A DNA stretch of 64,000 nucleotides from 66-474 sp051961995 (GCA_051961995.1 JBQCCR010000040.1:1-64000); one strand, 5' to 3'; shown: positions 36,062-44,997, numbered from the stretch's first letter. The notes: generated by a model not told the origin, from the letters alone. Numbers and translations are program-made.

Positions 36062-36595
36062 CTAGCGGCCGCGCAGATAAACGTGGTTGTTTTCCACCAC
36101 CACGTAATCACCGATCCGCACGTTAGGCGGTTCGCGCTGGGTGACTGTCGCGTAACGGCCGTCATCCAATTGCACCACGATCTGGAACGCATCGCCCTGC
36201 CCCGAGTGCGAACCGATCGCGTGGCCGGCAAAGCCGCCGGCCACCGCGCCGCCGATCGTGGCTGCAGTGCGCCCCCTGCCTTTGCCGACCTGGTTGCCCA
36301 GCGCGCCGCCCACCACGGCGCCGATCACGGTGCCAATGGCCGCGTTCTGCTGGCTGCCGCTGGTATAGACGTCCCGGATATCCTGCACCACGCCGCAATT
36401 GTGATAGCAATCCGCAACACGAGGCGGCGGCGGTGGAGGCGGTGGCGGCGGCGGGTAACCGTAGCCTGGGCTGCTGTAGCGGGTGGTCTGGGCCGGATAA
36501 GGTTCGCAGCCGCTCAACATCAGCGCCGCGAAGCCGGCCAGCGCAAACATGACGAGCAATTTGCGCACGAATCCAAATTTGCTGCTGTGCTTCAT
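36062..36595 (-). CDS. Glycine-zipper 2TM outer-membrane lipoprotein with polyproline run
   Basis: A 177-residue lipoprotein. The signal is MKHSSKFGFVRKLLVMFALA with lipobox LSGC, Cys near residue 30. Eleven consecutive prolines follow (about 48-58). Then comes a glycine-zipper pair, IGTVIGAVVGGALGNQVGKG near 87 and IGGAVAGGFAGHAIGSHSG near 112, as in SlyB/PcP proteins. The C-terminal beta part (DGRYATVTQREPPNVRIGD) also fits. AAGGAG lies six bases before the ATG. Confidence 0.88.
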   Translation of the reverse strand: MKHSSKFGFVRKLLVMFALAGFAALMLSGCEPYPAQTTRYSSPGYGYPPPPPPPPPPPRVADCYHNCGVVQDIRDVYTSGSQQNAAIGTVIGAVVGGALGNQVGKGRGRTAATIGGAVAGGFAGHAIGSHSGQGDAFQIVVQLDDGRYATVTQREPPNVRIGDYVVVENNHVYLRGR

Positions 36596-36642
36596 GACAT
36601 GCTCCTTGTCTGGCGATCATCCATGATCGCGAAAATCAAACA

Positions 36643-36659
36643 GCGGACATCCAGTCCGC
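36643..36659. repeat. GCGGAC/GTCCGC hairpin
   Basis: GCGGACATCCAGTCCGC has arms GCGGAC and GTCCGC. Similar hairpins are at 36768-36787 and 63626-63643. Confidence 0.45.
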
Positions 36660-36767
36660 ACTCCTGATTGCCAATGCAATCACCGCTGATTGCGAAGATC
36701 CCGAAGCAGCCCTCCATGGCTGTACTTCAAATTCCAATGCATTCTTCCACGGTTGCACTCTTCCATC

Positions 36768-36787
36768 CGCGGACCTCCCTGTCCGCG
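36768..36787. repeat. GCGGAC/GTCCGC hairpin
   Basis: CGCGGACCTCCCTGTCCGCG has perfect 7-bp arms. On the minus strand it lies just after the stop of the second glycine-zipper gene (36801) and may serve as its 3' hairpin. Confidence 0.45.
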
Positions 36788-36800
36788 ATTTTGAAGATGC

Positions 36801-37367
36801 TCAGTCCGGTTGCGGTTGCGTCGCTTGATCATCGGCGATCACCACGCCATTGCTGATCTGCACGCGCGTGCCCGGATCGTGGTCAAGGCGCACATGGCGC
36901 TGTTCGCCCTGGTACTGGTAGGTCACGTCGTAAGCGATGGTTTTGGAGGTGTGGCTGGTGACGGTATGGCAGCGATGCTCGACCGTGGTGTAGGTCGGGT
37001 TGTTCTCCTGATGTCGCTTCTGGATTTCATGGCCGGCAAAGCCGCCCGCCACTGCGCCGCCGACCGTGGCCAGATCCTTGCCCTTTCCGCCCCCGATCTG
37101 ATGACCGACCAGTGCACCGGCGACTGCGCCGATCGCCGTGCCGCCGATCTGATGCCTGTCCTTGTACTCTTCCCTGTGGACCACGGTCTCATCTCGACAG
37201 ACTTCATGCGGCGTGCTGGTGGTCTGTTTGACCGGTTCCACGCTCGTCACCTGCGCATACTCCGGCCCGTCGTTATTGTTGGCAAAGCCGTAGCGCGCTG
37301 CAATCGCCACCGCGGCGATGATGCCGAGCGCGGCGATGGCAACACCGGCAATCACTGGTTTGTTCAT
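36801..37367 (-). CDS. Glycine-zipper 2TM domain envelope protein
   Basis: A 188-residue protein with an N-terminal membrane anchor or signal (VIAGVAIAALGIIAAVAIAA, residues 5-24). A Thr/Glu-rich linker follows, then a glycine-zipper pair IGGTAIGAVAGALVGHQIGG near 74 and VGGAVAGGFAGHEIQKRHQ near 103, and a beta-rich C-terminus (AYDVTYQYQGEQRHVRLDHD). ATG 37367 has GGGAGGA six bases upstream. It is a neighbour of, and zipper-related to, the lipoprotein at 36062, but the two differ outside the zipper. Confidence 0.85.
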   Translation of the reverse strand: MNKPVIAGVAIAALGIIAAVAIAARYGFANNNDGPEYAQVTSVEPVKQTTSTPHEVCRDETVVHREEYKDRHQIGGTAIGAVAGALVGHQIGGGKGKDLATVGGAVAGGFAGHEIQKRHQENNPTYTTVEHRCHTVTSHTSKTIAYDVTYQYQGEQRHVRLDHDPGTRVQISNGVVIADDQATQPQPD

Positions 37368-37638
37368 GTGATTCCTCCCGTAGTCGCGGCCGAACAGGGC
37401 CTGCTTCAATTTTGAAGTGCGGACAACGGAGCTCTCGACCATGGAGCTCTCGGCGCTGGACGGCTACCTCGGCAGCTCGTCATCCGCTTTCCGATCTTCA
37501 CGATCATGGACGATCGCAAGATACCGCCGCAAAATGAACCCGCGCGCAATTGCGGGCACCGTGTTCACCGTGTGTTCGGAAAGCATAAACACGCGCGCGT
37601 CGCAGATGCGTGCATAGTTCACATTGCGGATGTGAGTC

Positions 37639-38415
37639 ATGCAGTTGTTCGACAGCCATGTTCACCTCGATGCCGCCGAGTTCGACGCCGATCGTGCGCT
37701 GGTGCTCGCGGAAGCGAAGCGATGCGGTGTCGCCGAAATGCTGATTCCGGCCATTTCGGCGGCGGGCTGGGAGCCGCTTCGAGTCTTGTGCGAGAGCGAA
37801 TCCGGCCTGCATCCGGCGTACGGACTGCATCCGCTGTTCCTGAAGCAGCACCGCGACGCCGATCTGGATGCGCTGCGTCGCTGGCTGTCATCACACGCGG
37901 CGTGCGCTCTCGGCGAATGCGGGCTGGATTTCAGTGCCGACTCGCCGGATCGCGAACGCCAGTTGCACTTCCTGCGCGCGCAATTGCAACTCGCGCGCGA
38001 ATTCGACCTGCCGCTGATATTGCACGCGCGCGGCGCCTTCGAGCAGGTGATCGTGGAGCTGGAAAAGTTCAGTGGCCAATTGCGTGGCGTGGTGCACAGC
38101 TTTTCCGGGAGCATGGAACAGGCGAAGCGGTTGTGGAAGATAGGGTTTCTTCTCGGCATCGGCGGACCGGTGACCTATGCGCGCGCGCAACGGTTGCGCG
38201 GGATCGTGGCGGAGATGCCGATCGAATTCCTGCTGCTGGAAACCGATGCGCCGGATCAGCCGGACGCCTCGCACCGTGGCCAGCGCAACGAGCCGGCGCG
38301 GCTGCTCGAAATCCTCCGCTGCGTCGCGCGGTTGCGCGACCAGCCGGAAGCCGGGATTGCGCAGGCGACCACCGTCAACGCGCACCGGCTGTTTCGCGGC
38401 AGCGAGCCGCCATGA
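37639..38415 (+). CDS. tatD: TatD family metal-dependent hydrolase
   Basis: TIM-barrel metal hydrolase of the TatD DNase family, 258 residues. Metal ligands: HVH at 7-9, Glu in LGECGLDF near 92, His in LILHARGA near 131, His in VVHSFSG near 154, and Asp in LLETDAPD near 205. Family members act as 3'-5' DNA/RNA exonucleases or D-aminoacyl-tRNA deacylases. It may correspond to the YjjV or YcfH branch rather than TatD itself. Confidence 0.9.
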   Translation: MQLFDSHVHLDAAEFDADRALVLAEAKRCGVAEMLIPAISAAGWEPLRVLCESESGLHPAYGLHPLFLKQHRDADLDALRRWLSSHAACALGECGLDFSADSPDRERQLHFLRAQLQLAREFDLPLILHARGAFEQVIVELEKFSGQLRGVVHSFSGSMEQAKRLWKIGFLLGIGGPVTYARAQRLRGIVAEMPIEFLLLETDAPDQPDASHRGQRNEPARLLEILRCVARLRDQPEAGIAQATTVNAHRLFRGSEPP

Positions 38416-38463
38416 AGGTTTGCACACGTGTGGATGCGCACCATGCGCCGACTTGCTAGGCTG

Positions 38464-38483
38464 ATAGTTCAGCGCTGAACTAT
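38464..38483. promoter_or_regulatory. Perfect 20-bp palindrome, probable MarR operator
   Basis: ATAGTTCAGCGCTGAACTAT is an exact palindrome lying 18 bases before the ATG of the marR gene. MarR-family repressors bind such sites and commonly control their own gene, so this is the likely autoregulatory operator. Confidence 0.8.
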
Positions 38484-38501
38484 TTGCGACGGCGGACTTT
38501 G

Positions 38502-39011
38502 ATGGGCAAGTTGCTCGATCACATGCAGGGCATCGAGGCCGGCGTGGCCCAGGTCTCGGACCGCATGCCCGCGCTGCCGCAGCAAGACGTAATGCTGGTG
38601 CGGCTGCTGCATCTTGCCGCCGAAGGCCTGACCGCACGCTTCCTCGACGTGCTCAAGCCGCACGGTTTGAACGAGAGCGACTTCCGCGTGCTGATGCAGT
38701 TGTACAGCAGCCCCAGCGGCAGCGCCTATCCCAGCGAGCTCTGCGTGTTTGTTGTGCAGACCCCGACCAACATGACCCGCATCGCCGACGCGCTGGTCCA
38801 GCGCAAGCTGGTGACGCGCACGCCTGGCGAGCAGGACCGTCGCCGGATCGAACTGCGCATTACCCCTGCCGGGCGGCGTTTTGTCGAACGATTGCTGCCG
38901 AAACTTTTTCCGCTGCTCACGGCATTTTTTTCCACTCTGGATCAGCGCGAAAAGCGCACTCTGGAGAAACTGCTGGAGCGGGTAATAGTTTCCGTGGACC
39001 AAACCGCGTAG
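38502..39011 (+). CDS. MarR family transcriptional regulator
   Basis: A 169-residue winged-helix repressor. The recognition part is ELCVFVVQTPTNMTRIADAL near residue 83. The wing is RTPGEQDRRRIELRITPAGR near 110, with the DRR motif conserved in the family. The ATG 38502 is favoured; TTG 38484 directly follows the palindrome and would add six residues. The sequence resembles EmrR/MprA-type repressors, but no efflux operon follows: the next gene (tcdA) is convergent. Its targets beyond itself are unknown. Confidence 0.9.
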   Translation: MGKLLDHMQGIEAGVAQVSDRMPALPQQDVMLVRLLHLAAEGLTARFLDVLKPHGLNESDFRVLMQLYSSPSGSAYPSELCVFVVQTPTNMTRIADALVQRKLVTRTPGEQDRRRIELRITPAGRRFVERLLPKLFPLLTAFFSTLDQREKRTLEKLLERVIVSVDQTA

Positions 39012-39057
39012 CGCCGATTTCCCACCCGCCAGGCTGCGGGTGCCCTTCGCGAGGCGG

Positions 39058-39849
39058 TCAGGACCTGCCCGGTGGCCGGTGCAGCAATTCGTACATCGCC
39101 CGCCCCACCGCCGCGCATGCAAACGCCGCGGTGACGTGCATCGCCGCGCCGAGGCCGGCGCCGCAATCGAGCCGGAAGCCGCCTTCCGCGTCGGTCGGCG
39201 GGCGCACGCCGCAGACGCTGCCGTCCGGTTGCGGGTAGCGCACGTTTTCCAGCGAATACACCGCCGGCACGGCGAAGCTACGCTCGACGTTGCGCGGGAA
39301 GCCGTGGTCCTGGCGCAGCTTCTTGCGGATCAGGCTCAGCAGCTTGTCGTGCTCGGTGTGGGCGAGATCGCGCACCCGCACGCGCGTCGCATCGGTCCGT
39401 CCGCCGGCCGAACCGACCACGATCAGCGGCTGCCTCGCACGCCGGCTCGCGGCCACCAATTCCAGTTTGACCCGGAACGCATCGCAAGCATCGAGGATCA
39501 GGTCGTGACGCTCTTCCAGCAGCGCCCCGATCCTTGCCGGCGTCAGGAATTCCGTCCGCGCATCCAGGTGCAGATGCGGATTGATCGCGCGGAGACGCTC
39601 GCCCAGCACGTCGGTCTTGGCGCGGCCGAATTCGCCTTCCAGCGCGTGCGACTGACGATTGACGTTGGAGACGCAGACTTCGTCGCCGTCCAGCAAGGTG
39701 AGCGTGCCGATGCCGCTGCGCGCCAGCGCCTCCGCCGCCCACGAGCCCACGCCACCCAGGCCGATCACCGCCACGCGACCGCGCGCAAGGCGCGCGGCGC
39801 TGCCTTGGCCGTAAAGTCGGTCAATGCCGAGGAATCGGGGGTCGGTCAT
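39058..39849 (-). CDS. tcdA: tRNA threonylcarbamoyladenosine dehydratase
   Basis: E1/ThiF-like enzyme that cyclises t6A37 of tRNA to ct6A using ATP. It has 263 residues. The nucleotide loop GLGGVGSW is at 30-37, LLDGDEVCVSNVNRQ near 52 gives the Asp and Arg of the adenylation site, and LDACDAFRVKLELV near 118. The usual partner csdA/csdE is not adjacent. Confidence 0.93.
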   Translation of the reverse strand: MTDPRFLGIDRLYGQGSAARLARGRVAVIGLGGVGSWAAEALARSGIGTLTLLDGDEVCVSNVNRQSHALEGEFGRAKTDVLGERLRAINPHLHLDARTEFLTPARIGALLEERHDLILDACDAFRVKLELVAASRRARQPLIVVGSAGGRTDATRVRVRDLAHTEHDKLLSLIRKKLRQDHGFPRNVERSFAVPAVYSLENVRYPQPDGSVCGVRPPTDAEGGFRLDCGAGLGAAMHVTAAFACAAVGRAMYELLHRPPGRS

Positions 39850-39932
39850 CCGCGAATGATACGGTGCGGTCGCCTTCGTGGTTCGGACTACATGACGGAT
39901 AATGCGCGTTTCGTCTGCCGAGGAAGTCCACC

Positions 39933-40328
39933 ATGCGCACTTTGTTGCTTGCCGTCATCGCCGCGGTCGTTGGAGCCTTGATCGCGGCGCAGGTGACCGC
40001 TGCATTGCGGCAGCGCGACGCCTACCCACGCGGGGTGATGGACGTGATGGCGGCGCACGCCGGTACGCTGGACCAGGCGGTTCGCGCGCAGCGGTGCTCC
40101 GCCGAAGTGACTTCGCAGAACCTCGCCATGCTGGTCACGATGTCAGGTGAGATACCGCGCGCGTTTCCCGACCTGATGCAGGACAAGCAGTTCGCCAGAT
40201 TCGCGCAGGACGCGCATGCGTTCGACCAGCAGGCAGCGGCGAACCCGCCGCACGACTGCCCTGCCCTGAACAAGGCGATGGCGCAGATCGGCGAACACTG
40301 CGATCAGTGCCATCGGATTTATCGGTAA
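39933..40328 (+). CDS. Cytochrome c' / c556-like protein
   Basis: A 131-residue protein with an N-terminal signal or anchor (LLLAVIAAVVGALIAAQV, 4-21) and a four-helix body. The single heme site CDQCH lies near the C-terminus (Cys123, Cys126, His127), where cytochrome c' places it. No Met axial ligand is obvious, though Met residues occur in the N-terminal helix. Probable periplasmic heme protein; c'-type proteins are linked to NO binding or electron transfer. Confidence 0.82.
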   Translation: MRTLLLAVIAAVVGALIAAQVTAALRQRDAYPRGVMDVMAAHAGTLDQAVRAQRCSAEVTSQNLAMLVTMSGEIPRAFPDLMQDKQFARFAQDAHAFDQQAAANPPHDCPALNKAMAQIGEHCDQCHRIYR

Positions 40329-40375
40329 CCACTCATCGCCGTGATCCCGCGCGACGGGACGAAAGCCCTGCATTC

Positions 40376-40488
40376 CGTCATCCCGGCGAAAGCCGGGACC
40401 CAGTGACTTTGATGTTGTCGGGAGAGCGCCAAGTCACTGGGTTCCGGGTTCCGCGCCGGACTTCGTCCGGCGCGGCCCTGGAATGACG
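40376..40488. repeat. Compound REP-like element
   Basis: GTCATCCCGGCGAAAGCCGG-type arm, then CCCAGTGACTTT, a spacer, CAAGTCACTGGG, a GCGCCGGAC-TTC-GTCCGGCGC hairpin (9-bp arms) and a closing GGAATGAC. The two halves are inverted copies of the GTCATTCC...CAGTGACTTT element seen at 28862. It lies between convergent cytochrome c' and the VPS10-like gene and may end both transcripts. Confidence 0.7.
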
Positions 40489-40529
40489 AACATCACGTTT
40501 CCTCGACCGAGTCCCGAGTCCCGGCGCTT

Positions 40530-43500
40530 TCAACCCCGCTCGAACATCGCATCCCGGTCACGTTCGCGCATCTCGCCGCCGCCTGATGCGCCGCCGTCAT
40601 CGGCCGGCGCATTGGTCGGCACGGTGATCTCCGGCATGCCCTTGGCCTTCAGCGCCGCATTGGCCTTGGCGAGTTCGTTGTTGCGCAAACCATCGAACTC
40701 CTTCGCCGTATCGCCCATCTCGCGCGCGATCGCATCCACGCGGGCGAGCTGATAGTCGGTCGGCGCACCTTCGTAATTGGCGATCGCTCCGTACACATCG
40801 TCCAGATATTCGCGCTCGCGTTCCTCGCCGGTAATCGCACCGCCTTCCTTGGTCGCGACGATCTCCTTGCGGATGGTGTCGGCCTTGTCAGCCAGCGCGT
40901 TCAACTGCTTCGCGAGCGCCGGATCGTCTTTCGCCTGCGCCGCACGCGCCTTGGCACCGTCTCGCACCGCCATGATCCGGAAGTCCAGGTCGGTCATGCG
41001 GCCGAACAGGTCGCTGACCTTCATCGCGGCATCGAACTGCGCCTTGCGGTCGGCCAGCGTGAACGGATCGCGCGGGTCGAGGCCGATGTTCAACTTCTCC
41101 TCGTAGCTCTTGTCGCCCTTGACCAGCTTGATCGTGTACGCCCCCGGCACGACGCGCGGGCCTTGCGCGGAATTGAACGCCACCTGCGCGGCCGGCGGCA
41201 CGCGCGGCGGCTTGACGCGCATGTCCCAGGTCACGCGATTGATGCCGCGGCGCACGTTGCCGGGAATCGTGTCAATCAACTTGCCGTCGGTGTCATAGAT
41301 TTCCAGCTTGAGCTTGCCGAACAGGTGGCGGCTCTTCTGGTAATACGTGATCACCGCGCCGTCCGGCGGATTCGGACCGCTGAAGGAGGCATCGCCTTCC
41401 GGCCAGCCGCCCCAACCCTGGATGCGCTGCACCACCGGCCGCGACGGCAGGAAGGTGGCATCCGCGTTCAACATCTGCGGTGTCAGGGCGCGCAGCGGCG
41501 TGATGTCGTCAATGATCCAGATGCCGCGGCCGTGCGTGGCCACGACCAGATCATTGGTGCGCGGATGCACGACCAGATCGCGCACCGGCACGTCCGGGAA
41601 ATCACTGCCCTTGAACTGCGCCCAGTGCGCGCCGCCATCCGGCGAAATCCACAGCCCGAATTCGGTGCCGGCGAACAGCAGGTTCGGATCCACCGCGTCC
41701 TGCTTGATCACATGCGCGAAGCCCCGGACGCCCTTGTCGTCGTTCGGGCTCAACAGTGGCGTCCACGACTTGCCGTAATCGGTCGTCTTGTAGATGTACG
41801 GCTTCATGTCGCCGAAGGAATGGCGATCGAAGGCCACGAACGCGGTGCCCGCATCCACCGGACTAGCCTGGATCCACGAGACCCATTCGCCCTTCGGGAT
41901 GCCACGCACATTGCCGGTCAGATTGGCCCAGTGCGCACCGCCGTCACGGGTCAACTGGATGTTGCCGTCGTCGGTGCCGACCCAGATCAGCCCCGCCTGC
42001 TTCGGCGATTCGCTGATCGAATAGATCGTGTCGTGCATCTCCGCGTAGGAGTTGTCCACGGTGACACCACCCGACTCCTCCTGCTTCTGCTGCTCCGGAT
42101 TGTTGGTGGTGAGATCCGGCGAGATGCGATCCCAGGTCTTGCCGTGGTCGGTGGTCTTGAACAGGAATTGCGCGCCGATGTACATCGTGCCCTTGTCGTT
42201 GGGCGACATCGCGATCGGCGTGTTCCAGTTGTAGCGCAGCTTCTCCTTGTAGCCGGCCTGCGGCTGGATCAGCTGCATCTGGTGCGTGTGGCGGTTGATG
42301 CGGCCGACGAAGCCGCCCTGCGATTCCGCATAGATGTAGTTGGAGTCCGTCGGGTCCTCGAACATCCAGAAGCCGTCGCCGCCGAACATGTTTTCCCAGC
42401 GGCCGTTGGTGATGCCGCCCGGGTATTCCGAATCGCCGACCCAGTCGCTGTTGTCCTGCAGGCCGCCGTAGACGTGGTACGGATCGGAGTTGTCCACGCT
42501 CACGTGATAGAACTGCGAGATCGGCAGGTTGTTGGCCTTCCACCATTTGCTGCCGCCGTCGTGCGAGAACCACAGCCCGCCGTCGTCGCCGGCGATCACG
42601 AACCGGGGATCTTCCGGATTGATCCAGTCGTCGTGGTTGTCGCCGTGCATGCCGCCGCCGGAATCGCTGAAGCTCTTGCCGCCGTCGGTGCTCTGGATCA
42701 GGTTCAAGTCCGGCTTGAACAAGCGGTCCGGATTGGTCGGATCCACGATCAGGTTGCCGAAGTAGAACGGGCGCCAGACCATGTTCTGGCTCTTGTCGCG
42801 CTCGCTCCAGCTCTTGCCGCCGTCATCGGAGCGGTACAACGCCGAGTCGGTGGACTCCACCATCGCGTACACGATCTGCGGATTGGAGGGTGCGACCGTC
42901 ACGGCGATGCGGCCGTAGGGTTTGGTCGGAAAGCCCTTGTTGGCGTCGTGGGTGATCTCCGTCCAGCTCTTGCCGCCGTCGCTGGACCTGAACAGACCGC
43001 TGGCAGAAGGTGCGTCGGGCGACGGACCGCCGGAGCGGAACGTCCAGCCCTTGCGGCGGAAATCCCACATCGCCGCGAACAGCACGTTCGGATCCTTCGA
43101 ATCCATGCTGAGGCCCGAGCAGCCGGTGGAAAGGTTCTTGCCCTTCAGCACCAGCGTCCACGACTTACCGCCGTCGGTGGTCTTGTACAGCCCGCGATCG
43201 GCCGAATCGCTCCACAACTTGCCCGGCACGCAGGCATAAGCGGTATCACCGTCCTTCGGATCAATCGCGATCTTCGCGACATGCTCGGAATTGGGCAGAC
43301 CCAGATACTTCCACGTTTCGCCGCCGTCGGTGGTCTTGTAGACGCCGTTGCCGATCGAAACCGAATTGCGCATCCAGGATTCGCCGGTGCCGACCCACAC
43401 GGTGTCGTGATGGTTCGGATCGATCGCGATTGCGCCGATGGACATCACCGGCTGCTTGTCGAACACCGGCTTGAACGTGGTGCCGCTGTCGGTGGACTTC

Positions 43501-43742
43501 CACACGCCGCCGGTGGCCGCGCCGACGTAGATCGTGACCTTGCCATTCTTCTCCGGCACCGCCGCCACGGCCGAGACGCGGCCGCTCATCGTGGCTGAGC
43601 CGATGTTGCGCGCGTTCAAGCCGGAGATCGCGCCACTGTCGAACACGGCGGGATGATCGGAACCGGCGGCCTGCGCCCCGATGGATGCGAGGCTCAGCGA
43701 AACGGCCAGTGCAAGCGCGTTGCGGAATTGAAATCGCTTCAT
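40530..43742 (-). CDS. Secreted VPS10/BNR (Asp-box) repeat protein
   Basis: A 1070-residue protein with a Sec signal peptide (NALALAVSLSLASIGAQA, 8-25). I count eleven Asp-box motifs of the form S/T-x-D-x-G-x-x-W/F between residues 80 and 690 (for example TTDGGETW, SSDGGKSW, SPDGGAHW), so it is a beta-propeller of the sortilin/VPS10 or sialidase-like fold. The C-terminal third has a beta sandwich (LFGKLKLEIYDTDGKLID) and a helical tail ending in Gly/Asp-rich residues. No sialidase catalytic set is seen. Its substrate is unknown. It follows the 43744 gene by one base, so the two are an operon. Confidence 0.88.
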   Translation of the reverse strand: MKRFQFRNALALAVSLSLASIGAQAAGSDHPAVFDSGAISGLNARNIGSATMSGRVSAVAAVPEKNGKVTIYVGAATGGVWKSTDSGTTFKPVFDKQPVMSIGAIAIDPNHHDTVWVGTGESWMRNSVSIGNGVYKTTDGGETWKYLGLPNSEHVAKIAIDPKDGDTAYACVPGKLWSDSADRGLYKTTDGGKSWTLVLKGKNLSTGCSGLSMDSKDPNVLFAAMWDFRRKGWTFRSGGPSPDAPSASGLFRSSDGGKSWTEITHDANKGFPTKPYGRIAVTVAPSNPQIVYAMVESTDSALYRSDDGGKSWSERDKSQNMVWRPFYFGNLIVDPTNPDRLFKPDLNLIQSTDGGKSFSDSGGGMHGDNHDDWINPEDPRFVIAGDDGGLWFSHDGGSKWWKANNLPISQFYHVSVDNSDPYHVYGGLQDNSDWVGDSEYPGGITNGRWENMFGGDGFWMFEDPTDSNYIYAESQGGFVGRINRHTHQMQLIQPQAGYKEKLRYNWNTPIAMSPNDKGTMYIGAQFLFKTTDHGKTWDRISPDLTTNNPEQQKQEESGGVTVDNSYAEMHDTIYSISESPKQAGLIWVGTDDGNIQLTRDGGAHWANLTGNVRGIPKGEWVSWIQASPVDAGTAFVAFDRHSFGDMKPYIYKTTDYGKSWTPLLSPNDDKGVRGFAHVIKQDAVDPNLLFAGTEFGLWISPDGGAHWAQFKGSDFPDVPVRDLVVHPRTNDLVVATHGRGIWIIDDITPLRALTPQMLNADATFLPSRPVVQRIQGWGGWPEGDASFSGPNPPDGAVITYYQKSRHLFGKLKLEIYDTDGKLIDTIPGNVRRGINRVTWDMRVKPPRVPPAAQVAFNSAQGPRVVPGAYTIKLVKGDKSYEEKLNIGLDPRDPFTLADRKAQFDAAMKVSDLFGRMTDLDFRIMAVRDGAKARAAQAKDDPALAKQLNALADKADTIRKEIVATKEGGAITGEEREREYLDDVYGAIANYEGAPTDYQLARVDAIAREMGDTAKEFDGLRNNELAKANAALKAKGMPEITVPTNAPADDGGASGGGEMRERDRDAMFERG

Positions 43743-43743
43743 G

Positions 43744-44508
43744 TCACTTGCTCCCCTGCTTGGTCGCGGCCGCCGGATTCTTCGCCGGGAACGCGAATAC
43801 CGCGTCCTCCACCGGCACGTTCGCCTGCGCCTTGTCTATGCTGATCTGCATCATCTGGTCGGGCGTGGCGCCCTTCGGCCCGGTGGTGATCGCGAACGGG
43901 AAGTACACGCCATCCACCTGCTCGTAATCGCCGAAGTCGGTCTGGGTGACTTCCTGCGCGCCGCGCACGGTACGGCGCGCGATCTCGCGGATCGGCAGAT
44001 AGGCATCCGGGTCGAGGTAGACCACCAGCGTGTTGCCGTCCTTCAACTGCACCTGCAGCTTGTGGGCGTTGGTGCCGTCCACGTCCTCGGTGCCGAGATA
44101 GGTGACCGTGTTGCCCTTGGCCTGCGCGTTGACCCAGGCGCCATCGATGTCGGCGTCTTCGGCGAGCTGCTTGGCATCGTCCGCCGACATCGGGATCGGA
44201 TCCCGGCGGCCGCCGAACGGCTGGATGCTCCAGCCATGCTGGCCGTCCCACGCCATCACTTGCGTGAGGCCCTGCACGCTGGCTTCGTCGCGCACCTTGT
44301 CCGGGCGCTTGTGGATCTCGGTGTAGGCCAGCTTGAAGCCGCCACCCGCGATCAACTGCCCCTGCATCTTCAGCGTCTTGATCGCCTCGAGCTTGTCCAT
44401 GCCGCCGCGCGCGGCGACGTTCCTGGCAACCAGCTCATCGGCGGTTACGGCGTAAGCAGAACCCGCGCACGCCAGCAGCGCGAGCGCGAACACGGCACGT
44501 GCAATCAT
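43744..44508 (-). CDS. Outer membrane lipoprotein-sorting (LolA-like) family protein
   Basis: A 254-residue protein with a signal peptide ending AGSAYA (about residue 20), then ADELVARNVAARGGMDKLEA and a beta-rich region typical of the LolA/LolB-like fold found in MucB/RseB-like and outer-membrane lipoprotein-sorting proteins (KLAYTEIHKRPDKVRDEAS, then GVYFPFAITTGPKGATPDQM). It is not LolA itself. ATG 44508 has GGGGAGA about seven bases upstream. It is co-transcribed with the large Asp-box protein and probably serves it in the periplasm (inference). Confidence 0.75.
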   Translation of the reverse strand: MIARAVFALALLACAGSAYAVTADELVARNVAARGGMDKLEAIKTLKMQGQLIAGGGFKLAYTEIHKRPDKVRDEASVQGLTQVMAWDGQHGWSIQPFGGRRDPIPMSADDAKQLAEDADIDGAWVNAQAKGNTVTYLGTEDVDGTNAHKLQVQLKDGNTLVVYLDPDAYLPIREIARRTVRGAQEVTQTDFGDYEQVDGVYFPFAITTGPKGATPDQMMQISIDKAQANVPVEDAVFAFPAKNPAAATKQGSK

Positions 44509-44605
44509 TGCGATGTCTCCCCAGCGGATGTGGAACTGCAAACCCATCAGTGCGCTAGCGTGACCTGAAACGAATGCAAGCGCGATGGGACGGAAGTCAT
44601 GTGTC

Positions 44606-44689
44606 CGGTTGCTGGTTTTCGGTTGCCGGTTGCTGGTTGAAATCGCCGCGACGACCGGCTCTTCCGACAACCAACAACCAACAACCAGC
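44606..44689. repeat. GGTTGCCGGTTGC-type dispersed hairpin
   Basis: GGTTGCTGGTTTTCGGTTGC and GGTTGCTGGTTGA on the left face CAACCAACAACCAACAACC on the right, with a 7-base period. Same family as 24188-24275 and 48011-48060. It lies between the LolA-like gene start and the Mpo1-like gene end. Confidence 0.6.
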
Positions 44690-44691
44690 TT

Positions 44692-44997
44692 CTAAATGGT
44701 GACCTTGCCCTGCAGTGCCTGCCCGAACATCACCCAATCGCCGATCAAGCTGTACACCGGATGGCGGAAAGTGGCCGGGCGATTCTTCTCGTAGACGAAA
44801 TGGCCGGCCCACGCGAACCCGTACCCGCACAGCGGCACGCCGATCAGCCACCAGGGATTGCGGGTTGCGATCGCGATGGCGATCCACGCGATCACCAGCC
44901 ACGAGCCGATGAAGTGCAGGCGCCGGCAGCGGCGATCGGTGTGCTCGCCGAGGTAGTACGGATAGAACTCGCGGAAGCTGGCGAAGTGCGGAGGCAT
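44692..44997 (-). CDS. Mpo1-like (DUF962) membrane protein
   Basis: About 101 residues with the DUF962/Mpo1 pattern: FREFYPYYLGEHTDRRCRRL near residue 8, HFIGSWLVIAWIAIAIA near 28, and GHFVYEKNRPATFRHPVYSL near 65. Yeast Mpo1 is an Fe-dependent dioxygenase for 2-hydroxy fatty acids, using conserved histidines that match those seen here. The activity in bacteria is inferred. A GTG three codons upstream (45006) is an alternative start. Confidence 0.82.
   Translation of the reverse strand: MPPHFASFREFYPYYLGEHTDRRCRRLHFIGSWLVIAWIAIAIATRNPWWLIGVPLCGYGFAWAGHFVYEKNRPATFRHPVYSLIGDWVMFGQALQGKVTI

Noticed and set aside
41163..43598. Long plus-strand ORF (811 codons) opposite the Asp-box gene
   Set aside because: It is antisense to a clearly coding gene with eleven Asp-box motifs. 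High-GC sequence gives long open frames on the opposite strand; the product is His/Arg-rich without family motifs.
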